Of a DNA stretch of 64,000 bases, positions 59,975 to 64,000 are shown in pieces. Origin of the DNA: Palsa-506 sp963709075 (GTDB taxonomy: Bacteria > Actinomycetota > Actinomycetes > Streptosporangiales > Streptosporangiaceae); the NCBI GenBank assembly GCA_963709075.1, contig CAVPUY010000009.1, forward strand, positions 1,116,001 to 1,180,000. The letters run 5' to 3'. The notes below the pieces were generated by a model. The model made no database searches. It had not been told where the DNA came from and saw nothing but the letters and a program-made list of their open reading frames with translations. How positions within the stretch are numbered: the first letter of the stretch is position 1; each line of letters opens with the position of its first letter. The translations under genes were made by a program, and so were the position numbers.

Positions 59975-60265
59975 TCACCGTCCCATATCGCCCAATTCTG
60001 CCGCGACTGGACTGCCATGCTTGGCTATCGGTCCGCCGACCAGAACGGCGGCTCGGCGCGCGTTCTCCCTGACCTTCGCTCTCACTCCGAGCCATGCTCT
60101 CGATCGAGGTAGCCCGACGACAATCTCGGACCAGTCACTGTGACTGGGGAAGATGTGCCCGGGATGCCGCTGAGGCCAGCCCGACAGGGCCTGGTCGAGC
60201 AGCGCACCAGTCAGCTCGGCTAGCTGCTCCGGCGCGGCCTCGGCGCGGAGATAATCGCGGATCAC
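59975..60265 (-). CDS. Hypothetical protein (96 aa), possibly incomplete
   Basis: From GTG 60265 the frame reads MIRDYLRAEAAPEQLAELTG, ALLDQALSGWPQRHPGHIFP and SDWSEIVVGLPRSRAWLGV. The first half has an amphipathic-helix pattern that looks coding; the end loses that quality and may be out of frame. It follows smpB by 38 bases in the same direction. No family recognised. Confidence 0.35.
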   Translation of the reverse strand: MIRDYLRAEAAPEQLAELTGALLDQALSGWPQRHPGHIFPSHSDWSEIVVGLPRSRAWLGVRAKVRENARRAAVLVGGPIAKHGSPVAAELGDMGR

Positions 60266-60303
60266 GTCATCGACGTCGGGCGGTTGTCCGTTGTCTCGGT
60301 CTC

Positions 60304-60840
60304 TCAGCTCGACCCGCGGGCCCGCCGCCGCCGACCCCGCAGCCGGTCGCTGAGCTCGCGGGCAATCTCCCGGTCGGCGTCCCGCCAGGCGATTGCCTGC
60401 CGCTTGTCAAAGGACCGCCGACCGCGCGCCAGGGCGATCTCCACCTTCACCCAGCCGTCCTGGAAGTACAGCGACAGCGGCACGAGCGTGACGCCGGCGT
60501 CGCCCAGCCTCCCGATGATCTTGTCGATCTCGCTGCGGTGCAGGAGCAGTTTGCAGGTACGCCGGGGCTGATGCAGGGCGCGGGTGCCGTGGCGGCCATA
60601 TGCGCGCTCGGGGATGTGCAGGCCGTAGAGCATCAGCTCGCCGTCGTCCTCCTGGACGAACGCGCCGGCCAGCGACCCGTGGCCGGCGCGCAGGGACTTC
60701 ACCTCGTTACCGATCAGGACAATCCCGGCCTCATATGTCTTGAGGATCGTGTAGTCGTGCCGGGCCCGCCTGTTCGAGGCGATGAGCCTGCGGCCTATTT
60801 CCCTGGTCGCGGTGACCCCCTCGTCATCCGGTCGATCCAC
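60304..60840 (-). CDS. smpB: SsrA-binding protein SmpB
   Basis: 178 residues from ATG 60840; GTG 60816 (VTATREIGRRLIASN) would match the usual length better. Conserved SmpB blocks: GRRLIASNRRARHDYTILKT, YEAGIVLIGNEVKSLRAGHG, GELMLYGLHIPERAYGRHG and RTCKLLLHRSEIDKIIGRLG, then LVPLSLYFQDGWVKVEIALA and a basic tail DKRQAIAWRDADREIAREL. It binds tmRNA and delivers it to stalled ribosomes for trans-translation. The tail has an extra Arg-rich end (RLRGRRRRARGSS). A partner ssrA gene was not seen nearby. Confidence 0.95.
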   Translation of the reverse strand: MDRPDDEGVTATREIGRRLIASNRRARHDYTILKTYEAGIVLIGNEVKSLRAGHGSLAGAFVQEDDGELMLYGLHIPERAYGRHGTRALHQPRRTCKLLLHRSEIDKIIGRLGDAGVTLVPLSLYFQDGWVKVEIALARGRRSFDKRQAIAWRDADREIARELSDRLRGRRRRARGSS

Positions 60841-60995
60841 CCAGCGGCGCAGGGCACGGAGTAGCGCATGCTATCGAGGATCCTGGCGGCATGGCGACGG
60901 TCCGGGCCACTGACTCGAGCGCCAGGATTAATTCCTAGGCACCTTAGTACAATGCGCGCCTTGGCACGGTTGCAGGTACGGCGCACACTCAGCCT

Positions 60996-61748
60996 ATGGC
61001 CCGTTGTCGCGCCCGAACTGATCACGGAGCCGGACCACTGTGCAAGAACCGGGTTAGTAAGGCGGGCATACGCTGCCACTTGCACACTGGGCTCCCCGAA
61101 GCGCAACCCCGTTTAGCCAAGCCGAGTACGCGGAAGAGAGGACGAACCAGGTCGGTTTCACGCTCCTATGTTCCTCCTGTCCCACGACGCAAGCGCACAG
61201 AGAGTCAGTTCGAGAAAGAACAGCGGCGTCGCCAAGAACGCGTGCAGAAAGCCGCCGAGTATTGCGCTGATGTCATTACCAGCGGCTGGGAAGATGTGGT
61301 AGCCGGGCGAGCCGCCGGTTATGTGAGCGACGAAGTATGGCACCAACTGCTGCGAGGGAGACGCAAACGGCACTGCAAAGCTCTGGCGCAGGCTGCAGAC
61401 GATTTGCTGTCGGGGAGTCAGAAGATCCATACCTTCCTGGGTTTCCTCGCTGCCCGCGGGATCCGGCTCTGGGGTGGCAGTGATGCCGTTCAGGCCTTCG
61501 TTCAGCAGTTGGTATCCGCTATCCCGCTGCCCACTGACGCCAAGTTCCTGGCGGCCGCCCGCGGCCTTCAGGTGACAGGCGTGCTTCTTTGCGTGATGAG
61601 CGGCCGAGACCTCACCCGGTGCGAGTGCTTCATTGACCTCGCATTGAACGAGACCAAGACGCAGGTTAAGAAAATCCTGATGACAGCTATGGGTGACTGG
61701 GTGGGGCTCCGCGCCTTCCCGTCAAGACAACGGGACGCGCGCAGGTGA
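60996..61748 (+). CDS. Hypothetical protein with N-terminal Cys/His motif
   Basis: 250 residues. The N-terminus carries ARCRARTDHGAGPLCKNRVS followed by KAGIRCHLHTGLPE, a C...C...C-x-x-H spacing found in small actinobacterial zinc-finger-like ORFs (pattern C-R-A-x-T...C-K...G-x-x-C-x-x-H). After a basic linker, a charged helix (EKEQRRRQERVQKAAEYCAD) and a mostly helical C-terminal part (VISAIPLP-type segments, LLSGSQKIHTFLGFLAARG, ALNETKTQVKKILMTAMG) follow. No function known. Base composition is less extreme than upstream. It sits between smpB and a defence-type helicase, so transfer is plausible. Confidence 0.65.
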   Translation: MARCRARTDHGAGPLCKNRVSKAGIRCHLHTGLPEAQPRLAKPSTRKRGRTRSVSRSYVPPVPRRKRTESQFEKEQRRRQERVQKAAEYCADVITSGWEDVVAGRAAGYVSDEVWHQLLRGRRKRHCKALAQAADDLLSGSQKIHTFLGFLAARGIRLWGGSDAVQAFVQQLVSAIPLPTDAKFLAAARGLQVTGVLLCVMSGRDLTRCECFIDLALNETKTQVKKILMTAMGDWVGLRAFPSRQRDARR

Positions 61749-61812
61749 CCGCAGGCGCGACGGCACGCATGCTGCTAATGCGCGCGTAGGCGTACGCGGG
61801 ATAACTGCCTGG

Positions 61813-64000
61813 TCATCTGGGCCGGCGGGCCCATGTAATAGCAGCGGTGAGCGTGGCGGTGATCTTTGAGCCGCGCCGCTGGAACCCCAGGATGCGCATC
61901 ATCTCCGCGAGCAGCTGATCCTCGGTGCGGAGCAGCGTGTCTGACTCAATCCAGTCCACCAGGGCGGCAAGCTCGCTGCCTGAGTACTCATCGACGGTGC
62001 CGCGGTGGGTGTATATCGGGCAGGGCCCACGCCGCTGGGCACCGGGGCGCGACTCGGCGGTTGCTGATGCTGCTTGCTCGCTGGTGGGTGTAGCCCCCGA
62101 AGGCGTGTGCAGGCGTTCACGGGTGTCAGCTGCGGTCAGCGCAGCCTGATAGGCGGTGACCGTCCGGTCGGTTTCGTCTTCGCGGTGGTAGAACCAGTCC
62201 TGGCTCCAGATGCGGTGGAAGGTCCAGCCGAGCCGTTCGAGGTGTTCCTGGCGGAGCCGGTCGCGGTCGCGGGCGGTGGCGGAGGAGTGGTAGGTGGCTC
62301 CGTCGCATTCGATGGCGAGGACCATCTGGCCTGGGCGGGTGGGATGCTGGGCGGCGAAGTCGATCCAGTAGCCAGAGCATCCGTACTGGGGGATGAGCGG
62401 GATGCCGGCGGCGCGCAGGCGGGCTTCGACGTCCCGCTCGAAGGGGTTAAGGTCCGGCTTGTCTTTGGCCACGTGACCGAGATCGGAACCGCCGGACTCG
62501 GCGTAGGCGAGGTAGCCGCGCAGCATCTTGGCGCCTTCGGCGCGGAGCCTGGCCGGATCCATGTCCGCGGCTGAGAACGATGACACGACGGTCATCCGGG
62601 ATCTGGCCCGGGTGATGGCGACGTTAAGCCGGCGTTCGCCGCCTTCGTTGTTGACTGGGCCGAAGCGGTACATCATCCGCCCGTCGGCGTTCTTGCCGTA
62701 GCCGATGGTCAGGATGATGGCGTCCCGCTCGTCTCCCTGGACCCGTTCGAGGTTCTTGACGAAGAACTTCTCCTTTGCTGCCTGCTTGGACGCGGTGCCG
62801 TCGATGAAATCGGCGAGGGTCTCGTCGGTAGCCTGGGCCCGCCGTAGCGCTTCTTGGATGCGGTTGGCGTGCTTGATGCCCATGGCGATGACGCCCAGGG
62901 AGGCATCCGGCCGGGTGTGGGCGTGGTCGGTGACCAGTTCCACGACCTTGGTGACCTCGTCGGAAACGGAGTCTTCCTGGCCGACGCGGCCCGGCCTGAA
63001 CGGCACCAGGACATGAGCCAGGCATTCGGCGCCGGCCACGCCCGGGAAGGTGGTCAGGGCCCAGTCATACAGGTTGGGCTGCGCGTTGGAGAACGCGATG
63101 AGGCGCTCGTCCTCTGACCGGTAGTGCCAGTTCAGCGTCCGGGTCCCAATGGGCGGCGGGAGCAAGGAGCCCATGACATCCAGGATCGATTCCATGCCCC
63201 GCGTCCCGGCCATCGCCGCGAGCGCCTGCGCCTCCGCGTCCTCGTCATCCTCTCCGCCACCGGAGGTGGTGAAGAAGCTCGTCGGCGGGAGCTGGTGAGG
63301 GTCACCGGCGACGATCGCGCGGCCTGCGCGCATCAGCGCTCCCACCGCGTCGGCGGGGGTGACCTGGGAGGCCTCGTCGAAGATCACGATGTCGAAGCAC
63401 CGCACCGCTGGCAGCAGCTGCGAGACCACCAAAGGTGACATGGCCCAGCAGGGCTTGAGGGCGCCGAGCACGTGCGGGGCGGCCTGGAATAGCTGCCGGA
63501 CGGGCAGGTGGCCCCGCTTGAGGCGGGCCTGGTGCTCGATGACGTCGGATTCCGCCGGGTACGCGTCCCGGATGCGGGTGGCGTTCTCCGCCACGGCCCT
63601 GCGCACCCGTTGTGCGGTGCTGGTGATGTGGGCCCGGTCAGCGGCCTTGAACTCGGTGACAGTACGTAGATGGGCCTGGCCGTCGAAGGCGCCGATCCGC
63701 GGGTCGGCGACCGACACTGCGTCCAGGATCGAGGAGAGCCAGACGTGTTCCAGGCAGGCCAGGGCCTGGTCGCCGCTGAGATGCCGGTGGGCGATCTCCT
63801 CCACCAGCAGCCACAGGCCCGCGCTACGTAGAGCGGTGCGCAGCCGGGAGAGTTCGGGCAGCTTGTACAGGGTCTGCGCGTCGGCCAGCAAGGCCTGCAG
63901 CCGTGCCTGCAGCTCGGGCAGCGACAACCCGGCCATGCTTTCCGCACCGGCCCACTGCGCCAGCGACTGCAACTCGGAACAGAACTGCCCGAACGCGCCC
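61813..64000 (-). CDS. Defence-type SF1 helicase with MTES_1575-like nuclease and DUF3320-like tail (truncated by window edge)
   Basis: At least 729 residues; the N-terminus lies beyond 64000. Visible order: a helical region, then Walker B/DEAS box CFDIVIFDEASQVTPADAVG and GRAIVAGDPHQLPPTSFF (motif III), NWHYRSEDERLIAFSNAQ (motif IV), VQGDERDAIILTIGYGKN (motif V) and RRLNVAITRARSRMTVVSSF (motif VI). Next comes an endonuclease of the MTES_1575/Vsr-like group, PGQMVLAIECDGATYHSSAT with GWTFHRIWSQDWFYHREDE. The C-terminus (LAALVDWIESDTLLRTEDQL) resembles DUF3320. This helicase-nuclease plan recurs in phage and plasmid defence. Nuclease residues D/E-x-D and the arginine-tryptophan end appear intact. 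Walker A is outside the window. Confidence 0.87.
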   Translation of the reverse strand, partial: GAFGQFCSELQSLAQWAGAESMAGLSLPELQARLQALLADAQTLYKLPELSRLRTALRSAGLWLLVEEIAHRHLSGDQALACLEHVWLSSILDAVSVADPRIGAFDGQAHLRTVTEFKAADRAHITSTAQRVRRAVAENATRIRDAYPAESDVIEHQARLKRGHLPVRQLFQAAPHVLGALKPCWAMSPLVVSQLLPAVRCFDIVIFDEASQVTPADAVGALMRAGRAIVAGDPHQLPPTSFFTTSGGGEDDEDAEAQALAAMAGTRGMESILDVMGSLLPPPIGTRTLNWHYRSEDERLIAFSNAQPNLYDWALTTFPGVAGAECLAHVLVPFRPGRVGQEDSVSDEVTKVVELVTDHAHTRPDASLGVIAMGIKHANRIQEALRRAQATDETLADFIDGTASKQAAKEKFFVKNLERVQGDERDAIILTIGYGKNADGRMMYRFGPVNNEGGERRLNVAITRARSRMTVVSSFSAADMDPARLRAEGAKMLRGYLAYAESGGSDLGHVAKDKPDLNPFERDVEARLRAAGIPLIPQYGCSGYWIDFAAQHPTRPGQMVLAIECDGATYHSSATARDRDRLRQEHLERLGWTFHRIWSQDWFYHREDETDRTVTAYQAALTAADTRERLHTPSGATPTSEQAASATAESRPGAQRRGPCPIYTHRGTVDEYSGSELAALVDWIESDTLLRTEDQLLAEMMRILGFQRRGSKITATLTAAITWARRPR

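Larger units (their letters stand above)
59697..60303. other. Low-information region between the DHFR-like gene and smpB
   Basis: 607 bases with no family match. It holds one small ORF with a good ribosome site (59805-59966) and one open minus-strand frame (59975-60265), both annotated separately. I looked for an ssrA (tmRNA) gene next to smpB and did not find its TTCGA arm or CCA end here. Confidence 0.4.

Noticed and set aside
59697..60303. ssrA (tmRNA) next to smpB
   Set aside because: I could not find a TTCGA T-loop, CCA end or an Ala-rich tag sequence in this gap on either strand.

Overview
The window is very GC-rich chromosomal DNA from a filamentous or soil-type actinobacterium. Mycothiol-linked genes (an S-(hydroxymethyl)mycothiol dehydrogenase and a DinB/DUF664 protein), a DUF222/13E12-type HNH gene, an F420/PPOX-type flavoprotein, a PAC2 protein, an ECF sigma factor with a SnoaL tail and frequent GTG starts with 4-base overlaps all support this. 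No 16S gene is present, so I do not name a genus. Many clearly conserved genes are broken by single-base shifts, about 30 in all, while their translated halves remain well conserved. I read most of these as consensus errors in the assembly and annotate each gene across its shift.

Region by region. 1-6880 is a corrinoid-dependent methyl-transfer cluster: an MttB-superfamily methyltransferase (+), divergent from an IclR regulator (-). The IclR gene is followed in tight succession by a corrinoid protein, a methyl-H4folate:corrinoid methyltransferase, a [2Fe-2S]/ASKHA corrinoid reactivator, a DUF1638 protein and a MetF-like reductase that runs off the left edge. Together they could demethylate a methylated amine or betaine and pass the methyl group to folate. 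6919-8964 is a standalone TIR-domain effector of lower GC.

9059-18039 is the most unusual block. It holds six secreted proteins, each a complete seven-repeat RCC1 beta-propeller. Five form one tightly packed minus-strand operon. The sixth lies beyond a DsrE gene and a TetR gene that share a very clear palindromic operator. 18177-20971 holds a SAM methyltransferase, an alpha/beta hydrolase and a MetE-C-terminal-like protein.

21057-29019 is a four-gene MacB/FtsX-type ABC export operon, in which one ATPase carries an AbrB-like tail. 29398-36561 holds a beta-carbonic anhydrase, a PAC2 protein, a GbsR/MarR regulator divergent from an ABC-2 exporter (with an 18-bp operator between them), a DUF222-HNH protein and a YdeI-like protein.

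36650-49852 is mostly metabolic: a DHA2 MFS exporter, a VOC protein, a nitroreductase, a PPOX flavoprotein, an SBP56/methanethiol oxidase, a GH3 lipoprotein, a P-loop kinase, an aldo-keto reductase, a class IV aminotransferase, a sulfotransferase-like protein, a mycothiol-dependent formaldehyde dehydrogenase, a DinB protein and prolyl-tRNA synthetase. 50186-53902 contains two convergent membrane-anchored proteins, one Pro/Gln/Tyr-rich and one with long Ser-Pro-Lys repeats.

54038-60840 has an alpha/beta hydrolase, tRNA-Thr(GGT), a PPOX protein, a PAPS sulfotransferase, an ECF sigma factor, a DHFR/RibD-like protein, candidate small proteins and SmpB. 60996-64000 ends in what looks like the edge of a defence island: a Cys/His-motif hypothetical protein and a large SF1 helicase with an MTES_1575-type nuclease and a DUF3320-like tail, truncated by the right edge. 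One-carbon chemistry recurs across the window (methyl-corrinoid cluster, MetE-like protein, methanethiol oxidase, mycothiol formaldehyde dehydrogenase), but the genes are not contiguous, so a shared pathway is only an inference.
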